From Apostichopus japonicus (taxonomy: Eukaryota; Echinodermata; Holothuroidea; Aspidochirotida; Stichopodidae): a stretch of 64,000 bases of DNA. The DNA lies in the NCBI RefSeq assembly GCF_037975245.1, contig NC_092580.1:13051501-13115500 (forward strand). The letters run 5' to 3'. The first letter of the stretch is position 1. Each line of letters opens with the position of its first letter. A program made the translations under genes and the position numbers. The notes below the pieces were generated by a model. It was not told the origin of the DNA. It did not search any database and saw nothing but the letters and a program-made list of their open reading frames with translations. This document shows, one piece after another, positions 48,801-59,406 of the stretch.

Positions 48801-51800
48801 ATTAATGTACTGTAGTGGGAATGGAAACTTTCTGACGGTTTGGTGGCGTATATATGTGAAAGCTTTATTTTGTACAAATTGATTCATGTAATTCCTCCCT
48901 TACCTGTCTCCCCATAACAATAGCTCTCTTGCTCTATCATGTCAAACTTGAACTGGTAACCCTGTGTTTTTTTTATTGGCACTGTATGTACATGTATGTC
49001 CGTACACAAAAGACCAATCATTTTTCATGAGAAAATGATTGCATAACATCTGGGCATAGCTGATGTTTGGATACAGTTGTGCTCGTTTTAGTAATTAATA
49101 GCAAACAGCTTTTGCTATTCAAGCATAAAGTACACAACATGCTTGACTTTCCAATATTGTGGACTTCTTGCATGTTAGTCTAGGATAGCTTTCACTGCAT
49201 GTTAACCTTAGAACTCAATAGATCTTTAATGTCAGAGTGCCTACTGTACATGTATGCTGTGTTTAGTTTAATTAGTACTGCAGAGAACAGAAGGCAATTG
49301 TAGAAACGCTGTGAACAGAGGAAATTATATTCTGTGTATTGTCAATACACAATTGCTGTTCTACAAGTTTTAAGGGCATTTGTTACATTTACCACATCTG
49401 CACCTTAGTTTGTATTGAACATACTTGAGTGTAACTATTAATCTGAAAACTGCAATTTTGCTGGGGCCTCTGACTGCATGGAAGCTTTGATTTATTATAA
49501 AGAAAATTCCTTTTTTCTCCCACCCCCCTCCCTAAGTAGAGTTTCCCAGATCGTGCTGTGAATAGTGAATCGTGCTTCTAATTCAGAACTGGTGAATCAT
49601 TTATGATGCATTTATCCTCTTTGGATGCCTCGATACCCCTGGTAACGTGCAGACAGCACATCGTTTCTTACAAATGTATTGGTGTTACATCCATTATACT
49701 GCTGATCTCGACATTTGCACAATCTGTGCTCGGTCATATCATGATGTTAGAATGTAAATTGTATTTTACTATTGAATATCGTTAACTGCCATCTTGCAAT
49801 CGAATAATGTTTTTAGTACTGTCTGCATGTTGGCTACGTTACTATCTAGGTACAGCAGAGAACATTCAGTTTGATTCACATAGATGTAATATAGAGCAAA
49901 GGGGTGTACCCGACTGAAAATAAAAAGTAGAACACATGTTTGAAAACACAGAAATTTCCCAGTTCCAAAGTCTGGATGCCAAACGACCTACTGTACTGTT
50001 TAAAAGTCATTTGATCATATATTCACATTGAACTACATGCTGTTGATCAAATCTTCCGGTTTTCCAAGAACACAAATTATGGGATGAATTCAGTAAACAC
50101 AGCATCAAGGCGCAAGTTAATATGGCAGGTTTGATATTAACCTATGCTAATTTTCAGGAGAAAAGCCTCTCATGGAATAAGCCATGCAAGGTACAAAGTT
50201 GATAATATTTATGTATCAGTTGTAGAAATCAGCTGATTATGAGCTATTGTTTTTGTTTCTTTATGATTCAAAGTATATATTTATGCTTTTCCCCAAGTGT
50301 TACCAATAGCAACAATATTGGTGATTATTCTACTCCCAGCCCTCATAAAAGTCTAGTTAAATACCATCCCACATAATGAGATATGACACTGTAGGGGAAA
50401 TATTTATCCGAAGTGATCATGTATACCAGAGGGATGATTATAATGTTTGTTAGTCATAAATTTTGCCCAAGCTTTACCACAGGGAAATTACCACCATTTG
50501 CATTTAAAGTTATTTATTAAAAACTATTAACTTTAAATATTAACGTTAATTTGTTTTTTCCTCTTTTCTCCTTCTTTTGCAGTATGTGCAGAAAGGTATG
50601 ACCCTGATGAGGATGACAATGATAACGAGCCAAAGGTGAGCCAGTTTTCTTTGCTCCTCGCTTACCTGTCTCCTCACAACCTTAGCACCGATTCTGCCGT
50701 GCCTGTAATGTCCTTGGTAACCCTTTACCACTGTGCGCCCTCTATGATCGGCTCTCCGGTCTTTGCCCTTCCTTCTCATTCTACCATTTTAAGTGCCTGC
50801 ATGCGTTTTTTTGATCAGATATATGGTCATCTACAGTGCTATGTACCACCAACAGCTATACCTAGCTGGTCAAATTATCTTACCTATCTCCTCACGACAA
50901 CTGTACCACTGCCATACGTCTTCTAGGGCAGCTGTGTTCATCCCTTTAAGCACTCTATACTTTCTCATTCACATCCCATTTCAAAATTAAAGTAGAAAAA
51001 CTGTTGGATAATTTCCAAGATTAAAATATCGATACCCAGCGATACATACTTGGCCTTTCGGTTTTAATCATGTACGTTCTATAACTCTACTATCACACCT
51101 TTCCTTCCATCCACCAAATCTCTACTCACTCACTGTCAATATATGATGCAATAATTTACAATATTTGATGAAAGTAGGCTAGAATTGAAAACTTCTAAAA
51201 TCTGAAACTCTGAAGTTGATCAGGATATGAACTTTTAATAATAAAAGGATGAAGAATTTTACCTTGCCTCCTGGCTTACCTGTCTTCCCACAACTCATGC
51301 CTACTCGCTCTATACTGTGTGTATAGTGACCTGGCATACTATCCTTTGTACTCTGAAAAGACCTAAAAGAATAAAAAATAAATTAATGAACGACATCAGG
51401 AGCATACCACTACTGTTTATATGGTAAACTTCCTTAACGCACTTTGCTCTGTCGTGGATTCACCTCGACTTCAGGTCGTGACCCTCTCAAAGTGGATGAG
51501 ACGAAGATTTAGGCGATGCAACTTGATCTTTTCCTTTTGAGGTGTCGTGAGTCGGGATGGGGCTTTACGCATTAATTTGCAGGCAATCGGACGGATCCCC
51601 CCTTATGCTCGGAATCGATAACACGTCCGCATTAAAAAGTGCGATGCTCTAATTGAGGGGAAAGAGAAACGGAAAAGGTTTTCATCAGTGAGTAGTTATT
51701 GACACAGCTGCCTTTATGACTGCCCCCCAGGTATGATGTTATTGTTTCCCGTTTCCACGGTGATCATCCCTCCCATATCATAGCCTGACAACCGTTTCTG

Positions 51801-54800
51801 ATACGTAGTACCGATCACGGTCACAGAGTGCGAACAGAAACGAGCGAGAGAGAGAGAGAGAACTCTGTGAGTCGGAAAAATGCAGGGGAAAAAAACACGT
51901 TAATGAGACAGGCTTTTACACGGGCAATTGTGACTTGCCCTCTCCTGTCCGCTCTCAGAGTAAAATTCGAGAGACAGAGAGAGAGAGAGATGGAGAGGGA
52001 GAGAGGAAAGTCACAAATTGAATCTTCTCTTTAATTTCCAATCTGAATACATTGGCACAGCTTTCTTATTGGGTTGCGTAGCAGGTGAAGACTGCAGGGA
52101 AATAAAAAATAGGAATCGCTGACATATTGTTTTCTGGTTATTCATGACAACCTAGAGGGTCGATTCTTTGTAGCTGTGAGCTCTCAGGGTCTGCTAACAA
52201 GACTATTAAAAACAACCCATTGCAAAACTAGAGTATCTTTATATTTAGGGCAATACTCTCTATTTAGATGGGTTCTTTTATTTATTATATTATATTTTCT
52301 TTGTATATTATGAATTTCAGTGTTTGTGCCCTATTTACTTTTTTTATTTTTTATTTTTTGGCTATCATGGCATGTTACGCTACAAAACCTCTTTTTGGGT
52401 TCTTTTATTGTGTGTGAATCGGTAAGTGATGAAAACTACCATAATTTTTACCGAAAAAAAAGGAAAAAAGGGTTGGTTATGATTATTTGCCAAAGAAATG
52501 CATTTAATGTGCTAACCCTTGGTAAAGATCTTTGAAATTCACGGTCGGCATCTTCAGTGTACTCTAACAGGTCTAGAAGGTTAGCAGTGGCTAAGAAAAA
52601 AGAATCACAGTGCTTGAAAAAAAAATCAACTGAGTTAAAAAAACAAGTTCTCACCAGTTGCCATTTTCCTGAATTACAAAACACATCAGCCACCTTTATG
52701 GGCTATTGAGAGCCGCTTCACAATATTTGCTTATAATAAGCAGTTATTCAAGATTTTTCGGCAAATCGTGTCGTTTCTTTGACTGACTGCTCTTAACTGA
52801 ACTCACCACGTGATCAAGTTCTTAAAGTTTACTCTGCAGAAAGTTGCAAACTGTGCCTTATTCTCTACTTTACTGTACTAGCTGGCAAATGGCAAAATCC
52901 TCTAGCATTTAAGCAGTTATGCCAGTAAATAGTCATGAGACCAGATGTATAACAGCATACAGTGTCAATGAAATCAATGAGACAGGAATATTCATTTTCT
53001 TAAACAACATCTGATAACAAGGCAAAGGAATTTCAAGATTTGTCTTTACCTGTGAGATTTTAGTGGTTATATAGGACTGTGAGAGAAATTTATAATATAC
53101 ACAAATAAGTGAACGATGGACAATTGACCGGGAAATGATACACAGGTTACCAGCATGAAATGTCTTTGTTCTTGTTCCACTGGCGTCGAATGTTTAGTGA
53201 TATTCATTGCATATATCGCATATAATAATTAATGAGTTGGTTGCATGTTGGGCTTAAAAGGGCACCCAATGAGGGGTTTCTGTTGCAGGAAATCAGTTTG
53301 ATAGAACTTGACTCGCTGGCTAATTTATCGCCTTGAAAATAGTGAAATGTAACATGTGATTTTTTGAAATCTTTTTACAAAAGCTTCTCACCTATTTCCT
53401 TATTTGGGTTGTCCTCGTTTAAGTGGCAGACTATAATAAAAGATATTAAAAGGATCTCGACGTAATAGATACCTGAACAGCCTTTAGTCAGATCGGTCAA
53501 CAGCATAGAGTTCACACCTCAATTGTGTAGGCTTTGTTTGGAAGCGGCCATCAGCTGGTGTACACTTCCAACGTTAAGAGTGATTGGTAAATTTTTATCG
53601 TCGGCCGAACAGGTTCCTCATATGACAGCGAGCGAATCGCTGGGCCGAATTTAAATCTTCAGTAATACGTTAAGATATCACTTTGCCTGCCATTGGCAAC
53701 GACTCTTAAATTACTATCGAGCCCAGTACAGTCTGGTGGCTACACAATGGCTTTGAAGAAACATCAAACGAGATTTCATGTTTACCCTGTAAATAACTTA
53801 ATACAATTCTGGCTATTTAATTGTTTGCAATTGGGACAAAAGGTATTGTTATAGGATGGCCAAAAACTTGGGAGAGGAATCTTGCCATTATAGAGCTACA
53901 TGTTTATATACATGTATGCAAAAAGGATGGAAAGGAGATGTGTTGACAGTGTGTGAGAAAGGATGTTTACAATAAATCTGTGAACAAGCTCCGATCAAAC
54001 ATTTGACAGTTAAAAGAGTGAAAGCATGCTTATATATATACTAGCAATATAGTCCACAAGGAAGTAGCAACTAGTTATATACGTATAGTGTACACACGAA
54101 TGTAAACTGAAGGGAAAACAGTTGCAGCTCCAGTACTGTTTACAGTTATCGGCAGTATCACTGAAATATGGTTTGATATATAGATGTCATTTAGATATAA
54201 ATGATAAAATGATATGATATATGATACGAGGAGTAGATTTTTATAGAAGAAAGGAAAGTCAGATGTCTATATACTCTAGTAGGTGTATTAATAGTAGTTG
54301 GTATCATGGCGGAGATGGTAAACTGTACTATTGTTATTATTATAATTATGATTATAATATGTGCTTGCAAGCATTTTGGTAGAAATGAGGGTAAAATGCA
54401 TGGCAGATGTGCATATAGTAATAATATGTACCCTAGCTATAGTATAGCTGCATTTAGTTTGGCAGGTCACATAGTTTGATCTTGAAGTAGTTTCCTCAGA
54501 TTGCATAAATTGTTTTGGTTATGTTTTTTGAGGGCATTACTAAATTTACAAAAATATTTACAAAGGGAGTTCTCTATTGAGCTTGAATAGGAAAGTCTTA
54601 TTACTATAACGCAGACACAGCAACATGACTTCATTTATACACTGAATGAAACATATATGTATTTACTTTCCTCCACTCTTAACCTGTCTCCAATCCACAC
54701 ACACTTGCACACACTTGCACACACACTAGAATGAGGGTGCTAAGGTTGTGGGGAGACATGTAAGCTCGTCACTCATAAATATCCAAACCAGTAAGTTGTG

Positions 54801-56432
54801 GAATATTTACCTGAACCACATGACCAAAACGTTTGAGCAATTTTCTTCTTTCCTCCCTCTCTTACCTGTTCCCACCCAGTCTACTTAAATGCACCTTACT
54901 CTACCGAACCTGCTACACTTGGTAACATTTTAGCTCCGCCCACTCTCTCTTCCTTCCAAATCTACCATTCTGAAGTAGACCTGACTGGCAACGGTTTAGC
55001 GCTGTGTCTTGTATATCCAACTCCTGGGACAATTCCCACTTTCTCCTCCTTTCGGATCTTCTATTCAGGAGACAAAGTTATGGAATCTTTCTGGAGACTT
55101 TTTCATTTCAACATTTCCTTCTCACACAGCCAAGACTATTAAACTGAAACATGTATTCCAGGGACAAAGAGTTTGCAAACTATAACTAAAATAAGTGAGA
55201 AGTAAAGTTGAATTGAGACATTGTAGTGACAGTGCATATGTATTTAATAGTCTGTCAGCTGTGTGTTAACAAGCTCACCAAAATGGTTTCCATACAAAAA
55301 GGGCCTCTTGAAGGAAATTACTAAGACACACTGCAAATCTGCAATATATATGTCACACTTGATGACAGAAATTGTTTTTGCTTGGAATAGAAATGTTAAG
55401 CCTTAGCCTTGGGCTACAACAGTTTCACAGCAGGTGCACATGTCATTATATTAAGCTTGACATGACAGTGTAAAAGGTTTTCTTCGTTTATTCTTATATG
55501 TCAAATTATCACATAGTTTGGGCAAGCAGAAAAGACATACATAGCTTTTCTGTACATGAAAGATTTGTATTGTGTATTGGAATGAACATCTGCCTAATCT
55601 TGTAAGAAGTATTTACCTATTTCCTCACTTACCTGTCTCCCCACACCTAAGCACCGTGCCGTGCCCAATAAAATGAACTGATATCCTATCCTATCATACA
55701 TTGACCCTGTGCATGAATAAACTATTTTATGCATACTGCATGACTGCATGATTTTATGCATGACTGTAGGAGGACATGTGAATAGTTTGGGATATATCGA
55801 AATAAACATTTTTTGCATCTCATTACTAAAATTAGAATACATGTCTTTTCCAATAAGATTCACTTAGTTGCAGCTTGCTACATTAGTACATTAAATAGAA
55901 GTATTCCTACTCCATCCCCCTCCCCTTCCCCCAAATGGTCTCATTAGCTTGGCGAAATAATGACAAGTTACATTTTCTCCTGTAATTTCTACTGTACAGT
56001 ATGTACCTGTAGGAGGCAAGTGTATATGTCTGCTCAGTGCCACTGTACAGCGGTGCTAGTCTTTAAACTTGTCATACTATGTATAAAACTAGAGATACAA
56101 ATCCACCCATCGTGAAATGATCTAGAGATCCTTGCATTCATTCAGCAACTCCTTCCCAAATTTCTAAGACAAAAAAAAGAAACATTTTTGGTCTTGTTTG
56201 GGAGATATCAGATCTACAAGTCAATGTCAGCTATCCCCGTGGGGGGGGGGCGGATGACGCTTGCAAGCCGGAATTAATGTTTCATATCAGTCAATATATA
56301 TATATACATATATGTAGTACAACATATTCTTTTGTTCCACTTCCACAGGTAGTTTATCCCAAATCAGATGATCAGAGGGATCGTCTAGCTAAAGCTGTCA
56401 AGCCCATCCTTCTATTCCGTGCCCTGGATGAG
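30666..56432 (+). CDS. PRKAR2: PKA type II regulatory subunit, 5' part of a split gene (four exons, 3' end outside window)
   Basis: Joining 30666-30882, 39385-39420, 50583-50635 and 56349-56432 gives 390 nt, exactly 130 codons with no stop, and every junction is GT-AG. Residues about 2-43 match the RII dimerization/docking domain ([18 protein letters not shown], then [10 protein letters not shown]). Residues 52-72 form an acidic linker containing RGVTFSEP, resembling the KGVNFAEE segment of vertebrate RII-beta. Residues 81-88 are RRKSVCAE, equivalent to RRVSVCAE/RRASVCAE, with Ser84 as the expected autophosphorylated residue. Residues 103-130 contain [11 protein letters not shown] and ILLFRALDE, the lead-in to cAMP-binding domain A. 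RII dimers bind AKAP anchor proteins through the D/D domain and hold the PKA catalytic subunit inactive until cAMP binds. A phosphorylatable Ser at the inhibitor site marks type II rather than type I. Vertebrate RII is about 400 residues, so roughly two thirds, including both cAMP sites, lies beyond 64 kb. I could not find the next exon in 56433-64000. Confidence 0.95.
34334..34440. repeat. 26-bp tandem repeat, four units
   Basis: ACCATACACTGCTATGT-type units start at 34334, 34360, 34386 and 34412, with a truncated start at 34436. It lies within PKA-RII intron 1. Confidence 0.9.
39038..39190 (+). repeat. TTACCTGTCTCC dispersed repeat, copy 1
   Basis: It begins GCTTACCTGTCTTCTCACAA and ends near CTCATTCTACCCTCCCAGAG. 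The start and the CTCATTCTACC end words are shared with the copies at 43786 and 50660; the middle is diverged. Confidence 0.6.
39385..39420 (+). CDS. PRKAR2: PKA-RII exon 2: 36-nt microexon carrying the RRKS inhibitor site
   Basis: Acceptor TTTGCAG| and donor TCAG|GTGAGT bound 36 nt. The exon is entered and left in phase 1 and reads [12 protein letters not shown] after taking one base from exon 1. The motif R81-R82-K83-S84 is the RII inhibitor sequence that occupies the PKA catalytic cleft and is phosphorylated there. The last base of the exon pairs with the first two bases of exon 3 to make Val85 of VCAE. Because it is symmetric, omission would fuse exon 1 to exon 3 in frame. A second in-frame AG nine bases into the exon (ending at 39393) could act as an alternative acceptor and give GNKYGRRKS. 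The P-2/P-3 arginines are kept, while the residue before Ser is Lys rather than the usual Val or Ala. Confidence 0.93.
39459..39742. repeat. Tandem duplication of a 141-bp unit
   Basis: TTTTAGAGAGGAGG...CTGCTAATACCA at 39459-39599 is repeated at 39600-39742 with few changes. It is flanked by GGTGGATCCAAGG on the left and a long C run plus GCCTGGATCGGTGCC on the right. The G-rich start and C-run end resemble other C/G-tract elements in the window (about 6090-6180 and 13990-14090). Confidence 0.9.
41137..41212. repeat. TATATAGTTATGTA-type tandem tract
   Basis: An interrupted TA tract with a repeating TAGTTATGTATATA pattern, inside PKA-RII intron 2. Confidence 0.85.
42333..42445. repeat. 54-bp tandem duplication
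   Basis: ATTAATAGACGGTTCATGTT...CTGTCGTACA at 42333 recurs at 42387 with about four differences. A third copy begins (ATTAA) at 42441 and stops. Confidence 0.9.
43006..43061. repeat. 14-bp tandem repeat, four units
   Basis: CTGCCACGGGCATA-like units lie at 43006, 43020, 43034 and 43048. The last has diverged to CTGCCACCACCGAA. Confidence 0.9.
43786..43925 (+). repeat. TTACCTGTCTCC dispersed repeat, copy 2
   Basis: It begins CTTACCTGTCTCCCCATAA and contains GGTAACATTTATTG, CCGCCCTCTATCAGTGA and CTCATTCTACCATCC. It defines the fullest form of the element, about 140 bp. Confidence 0.65.
43994..44039. repeat. Head-to-head pair of TTACCTGTCTCC ends (perfect palindrome)
   Basis: 22 bp (43994-44015) are exactly inverted at 44018-44039 around a TT spacer. 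The right arm continues TTGTCACTCGTAAATAT, also found beside the reverse copies near 54761 and 62031. Confidence 0.9.
44265..44363 (+). CDS. Candidate alternative (cassette) exon in PKA-RII intron 2
   Basis: The frame is open and hydrophilic. It begins [16 protein letters not shown] and ends [11 protein letters not shown] just before a strong donor CAAG|GTAGGT. With acceptor GAAG| at 44264 the segment is 99 nt and phase 1-1, so it could be inserted between exons 2 and 3 or used in place of exon 2 without shifting frame. The weakness is the acceptor, which has a poor pyrimidine tract. A better tract ends at GAG| (44212), but that gives phase 0, which does not fit exons 1 or 2. I recognise no family. 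It could also be a chance open stretch or an exon of a nested transcript. Confidence 0.25.
48899..48985 (+). repeat. TTACCTGTCTCC dispersed repeat, truncated copy
   Basis: It begins CTTACCTGTCTCCCCATAAC and keeps GGTAACCCTGTG, then is lost in a poly-T. Confidence 0.55.
50583..50635 (+). CDS. PRKAR2: PKA-RII exon 3: VCAE motif and acidic segment
   Basis: A pyrimidine-rich tract ending TTCTTTTGCAG| precedes 53 nt that enter in phase 1 and leave in phase 0 at donor CAAAG|GTGAGC. The product is [18 protein letters not shown], closely matching the VCAEAYNPDEEEDD segment that directly follows the autophosphorylated Ser in vertebrate RII. The segment links the inhibitor site to cAMP-binding domain A. 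A copy of the dispersed TTACCTGTCTCC repeat starts only about 25 bp downstream of the donor, at 50660. Confidence 0.95.
50660..50802 (+). repeat. TTACCTGTCTCC dispersed repeat, full copy next to exon 3
   Basis: It begins CTTACCTGTCTCCTCACAAC and contains GCGCCCTCTATGATCGG and CTCATTCTACCATTTTAAG. It lies 24 bp after the exon 3 donor. Confidence 0.65.
50879..50990 (+). repeat. TTACCTGTCTCC dispersed repeat, diverged copy
   Basis: It begins CTTACCTATCTCCTCACGAC and ends around CTCATTCACATCCC. Confidence 0.45.
51274..51365 (+). repeat. TTACCTGTCTCC dispersed repeat, partial copy
   Basis: It begins GCTTACCTGTCTTCCCACAA; the remainder is weakly similar (GTGACCTGGCATAC, CTCTGAAAAG). Confidence 0.45.
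54730..54800 (-). repeat. TTACCTGTCTCC dispersed repeat, reverse copy
   Basis: The plus strand reads AGGTTGTGGGGAGACATGTA then AGCTCGTCACTCATAAATAT. It is the reverse complement of the family end plus its left flank. Confidence 0.6.
54861..54985 (+). repeat. TTACCTGTCTCC dispersed repeat, diverged copy
   Basis: It begins CTTACCTGTTCCCACCC and contains TTGGTAACATTTTAGC, CCGCCCACTCTC and AATCTACCATTCTGAAG. Confidence 0.6.
55628..55705 (+). repeat. TTACCTGTCTCC dispersed repeat, truncated copy
   Basis: It begins CTTACCTGTCTCCCCACACC then TAAGCACCGTGCCGTGCC, matching the 50660 copy, and is then lost. Confidence 0.55.
56349..56432 (+). CDS. PRKAR2: PKA-RII exon 4: lead-in to cAMP-binding domain A
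   Basis: Acceptor TTCCACAG| and donor GATGAG|GTAAGC bound 84 nt, 28 codons in phase 0 on both sides. It begins [18 protein letters not shown] and ends [10 protein letters not shown]. It aligns with the vertebrate RII stretch [27 protein letters not shown] without gaps. This is the N-terminal helix region that packs against the first cyclic-nucleotide-binding fold. The phosphate-binding cassette and remaining domains would lie in later exons; I scanned 56433-64000 on the plus strand for an AMFE/GDDGDNFYV-like exon and saw none. Confidence 0.95.
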
Positions 56433-58454
56433 GTAAGCCCTAGATAGTAACTAAAAGATCTATATTTACGTGGTACACCTCAAACTCTCGGTCCTTCTCA
56501 TGAGGTCCTTCACGTTGGTCCACATTCAAAGTGTTAATCATAGAAACATGACAAACAATGCCGCATGATTAATGCTTTTAAAAATGCTTAATGCTTAAAA
56601 ATAACAAATCCAATATTGTCCTTCATAATTAGGTGGGTGTTTAATGGTCAACTACATAGCTTCTGATCTGTTATTCTATGGTGTAGAATTAGCCAAACTT
56701 GTCTGTTTCATTTTTTAGCACTGTTTTCAGATAGTTGATAGTTCAATTAAAATACATAATTATATTAATTAGCAATACTTCTTGTGACTTTGCTATAGTT
56801 TATGTATTGCTTGTAATGAAATTCCTCATAATTATTATACTGAACATCAGCTGTGGTGATTTTTTTCCGGAGGTAGGAAATTTTCTCTCGATTTTTACGT
56901 GTCTTTATATTGTTTCTGTTTTTCTTTATTATTACTTCACACCATCTATACCTGCCCCCTCCCCCATGATAAAAAATCATGATATTGATGTGTGGGGAAA
57001 ATATGAAAAACAAATCACAAAAAAAGACCCCCCCATTTATATTACCATTTCGTATAACTCCATTTCTGATAATGTCATATGACATTCCAATGTGTGATGA
57101 GGTCTACATACATCGTCGGTGAGTTATTGCAAATATTGATCCACGTTCAATCCTGTCAACAGAATGTCCACTTTTTATTCAATTTCTTCATAAAAATGAC
57201 AAGAGAATGCTGATGGATTGTGTTTTTGCTTTTCCTCTGCAATGATCACACACTCTCCATACAGCCTAGATGGACATTAAACTAATTTCGTCTGGTATGT
57301 AATGTTCACTGGGTACTCATTTCCGTCTATGATGTACAGTATGCAGTTTGCTCAAGAGATTGCCCGTAGACAGTAACTGCAATCAGTCAATACTCAATCA
57401 GTCTTTTAATGACCGCCCTTAATGTCTTTCCTACATGCCAGACATACTGTGTGTGTGTGTGACATTGATGTCATGTCTCGCATTCATCTCGGGTCCTTTA
57501 GGACCGGGGACGGTCTTGATCCCCGATGACTCCCTATTAACCAAACAACAAGGAAAAGAAAGAAGGGAAATATAATTTTATTCACATGTAGGCATTATAA
57601 ACTTCATTAGACATTCTTTTTATATATATGTCAGCACCTTCTTAAACCTTAAACGTTCTGTCAATGCGGGGGAAGTTCATGCGAGTAGTCACTGTCGGTA
57701 TGTAGAAACGTCAGAATCAGCTGCTGCTACCAGCCGATGTTGACTCATATATCACTCTAGTATGTCTGTTTTTCGTGAAATTTCTGGTCATTAATTGTAG
57801 CAGAATGACACGGCACTGACTGCTACTGTAGGTACCATCGTTTCCAAGCTGGTGCCCGATGATCTGAAATGAACATTGTTCTGTTGCGGCAGTTTGGTGT
57901 ATGGAACTGATCGTGCACACGACACAGATGGTTTGTTTAATAATTTGAACGCATATCACAACATTAAAGAAGTTTTGTTTAGTTTATCCTGCACGTAAAA
58001 AGAGATTTTCCAGTTGACTGAAGTAGACTGCTAATTAGCAAGATTGCTGGGAATTTTATGCATCTTTTAGGTCAAAACCGCATCCATTTTGTATTGCAAG
58101 AGCCAGAATTTTTCAAACTTTGCTGAAATTGTTGGATGAGAAGTGTAAATCTGACAACAGCAATGTGAATGACTTTAATTCACAGCAAGTTCTCTGACAA
58201 TGCTCTTGTTTGTCTAAAGGTACAATATATATTCACAAAAGGAAAAAAGTGTTTCTACAAAAAGAAAAGAAGAAAAAAGTAGTATTTTGATGAAATTCTA
58301 AAATAAAGAGAGCAATAACAGCTATAAAATAAACATTCTGAGGGTAGCACGTTTCAAGGATAAATCAACAAGAAGATTTATCAAAGGAAAATACAGCAGC
58401 GTTAACATCACAGACAACTAACTGAAAACCCTGACAATCCCCCGAGAAGAAATA

Positions 58455-58735
58455 TCAGGTTTAGGTTAGGCTTAGGCTACCAAACTCTCATAAAAGAGGT
58501 AGCCACATCTAAGCCAACTCCCGGGCAGAATTGATCAGGTTTAGCTTAGGCTTAGGCTATCAAACTCTCATAGAAGAGGTAGCCACATCTAAGGCAACTC
58601 CCTGGAAGAACTAAAAGGTTTAGCTTAGGCTACCGAACTCTCATACATGAGGTAGCCACATCTAAGCCGATTCTCTGGAAGAACTATCAGGTTTAGCTTA
58701 CGCTTAGGCTGGAAGAATTTTGCATTGGCACTAAT
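58455..58735. repeat. Tandem array, ~3.5 units of 73-86 bp
   Basis: Units begin ATCAGGTTTAGCTTAGGC and contain CAAACTCTCATA, GAGGTAGCCACATCTAAG and CAACTCCCTGG. Starts lie near 58454, 58539, 58614 and 58686. The last is cut after CTTAGGCTGGAAGAA. Confidence 0.9.
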
Positions 58736-59330
58736 GCATGAAGTTGACAAGCACATCCTTTGCTTACTTAACCATAAATCTCTCCGGAATTACAATAAAA
58801 TAGACAGCCCCCACAAGAAACCTCCAAGTTTGCATTTATGTCTGATTGTAATATCAAAAGTGCACCGAAGGTAACTTACATTCACTATTCTTCACAGTTC
58901 AGTTCAAGCTGTTCCAAATTTTCCGATACATGTAGGGTTGAATTATTTACAGAACGGCTTCTGAACTGTGTCATTTTGTAGGTACCCAAAAAAAAGGTGC
59001 ATTTCCTGTATTTCGCAAAGAACATTCCTAAATGGCCCCAGAGAAGTTTTTAGAAGGAAACGGGTGGAACATGTTTAAGGAAATGCAGCCAGCTAGATAA
59101 GTATGGTTAGTTTAATATTTACTGATAGCCGTGGAAGTAAAATGTCACAGAGCTACAGTATGTGCAAAAATTGCTCCTTTATTCATGTGTGGATCGAGTG
59201 GCAGTAAAATACGACGTTGAAATTTGAGCATAGGTGCCCAATATCTGACTTTCTAGCATGTTTGTGGGGAAATGCTGATGACCTTTAAAATCTGCATTAT
59301 AGTTTTCTAAAGACATTGAAGCAAGAACAG

Positions 59331-59406
59331 AATGGAGGGGAGGGAAGGGGAGGAGAGGGGGAGGGGAGGGGATGGGAGAGGGAAGGGAAGGGGAGGGGAG
59401 GGGGAG
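59331..59406. repeat. G/A-only tract with many GGGG runs
   Basis: About 75 bp of G and A on the plus strand with a single T, containing at least ten GGGG or longer runs. It is G-quadruplex and triplex prone and lies in PKA-RII intron 4. Confidence 0.85.

Larger units (their letters stand above)
39421..50582 (+). other. PKA-RII intron 2 (11.2 kb)
   Basis: It contains a 141-bp tandem duplication (39459-39742), a (TA)-rich tract (41137-41212), a 54-bp tandem repeat (42333-42445), a 14-bp repeat (43006-43061), copies of the TTACCTGTCTCC dispersed repeat (43786, 43994 and 48899) and an exon-like segment at 44265-44363. Nothing else supportable was seen. Confidence 0.75.
50636..56348 (+). other. 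PKA-RII intron 3 (5.7 kb)
   Basis: It holds the densest group of the TTACCTGTCTCC repeat family (50660, 50879, 51274, about 54741, 54861 and 55628). It also has GA-rich patches at 51845-51862 and 51971-52006, and non-repetitive blocks of more balanced composition (51440-51720 and 53460-53720). No exon was recognised. Confidence 0.75.
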
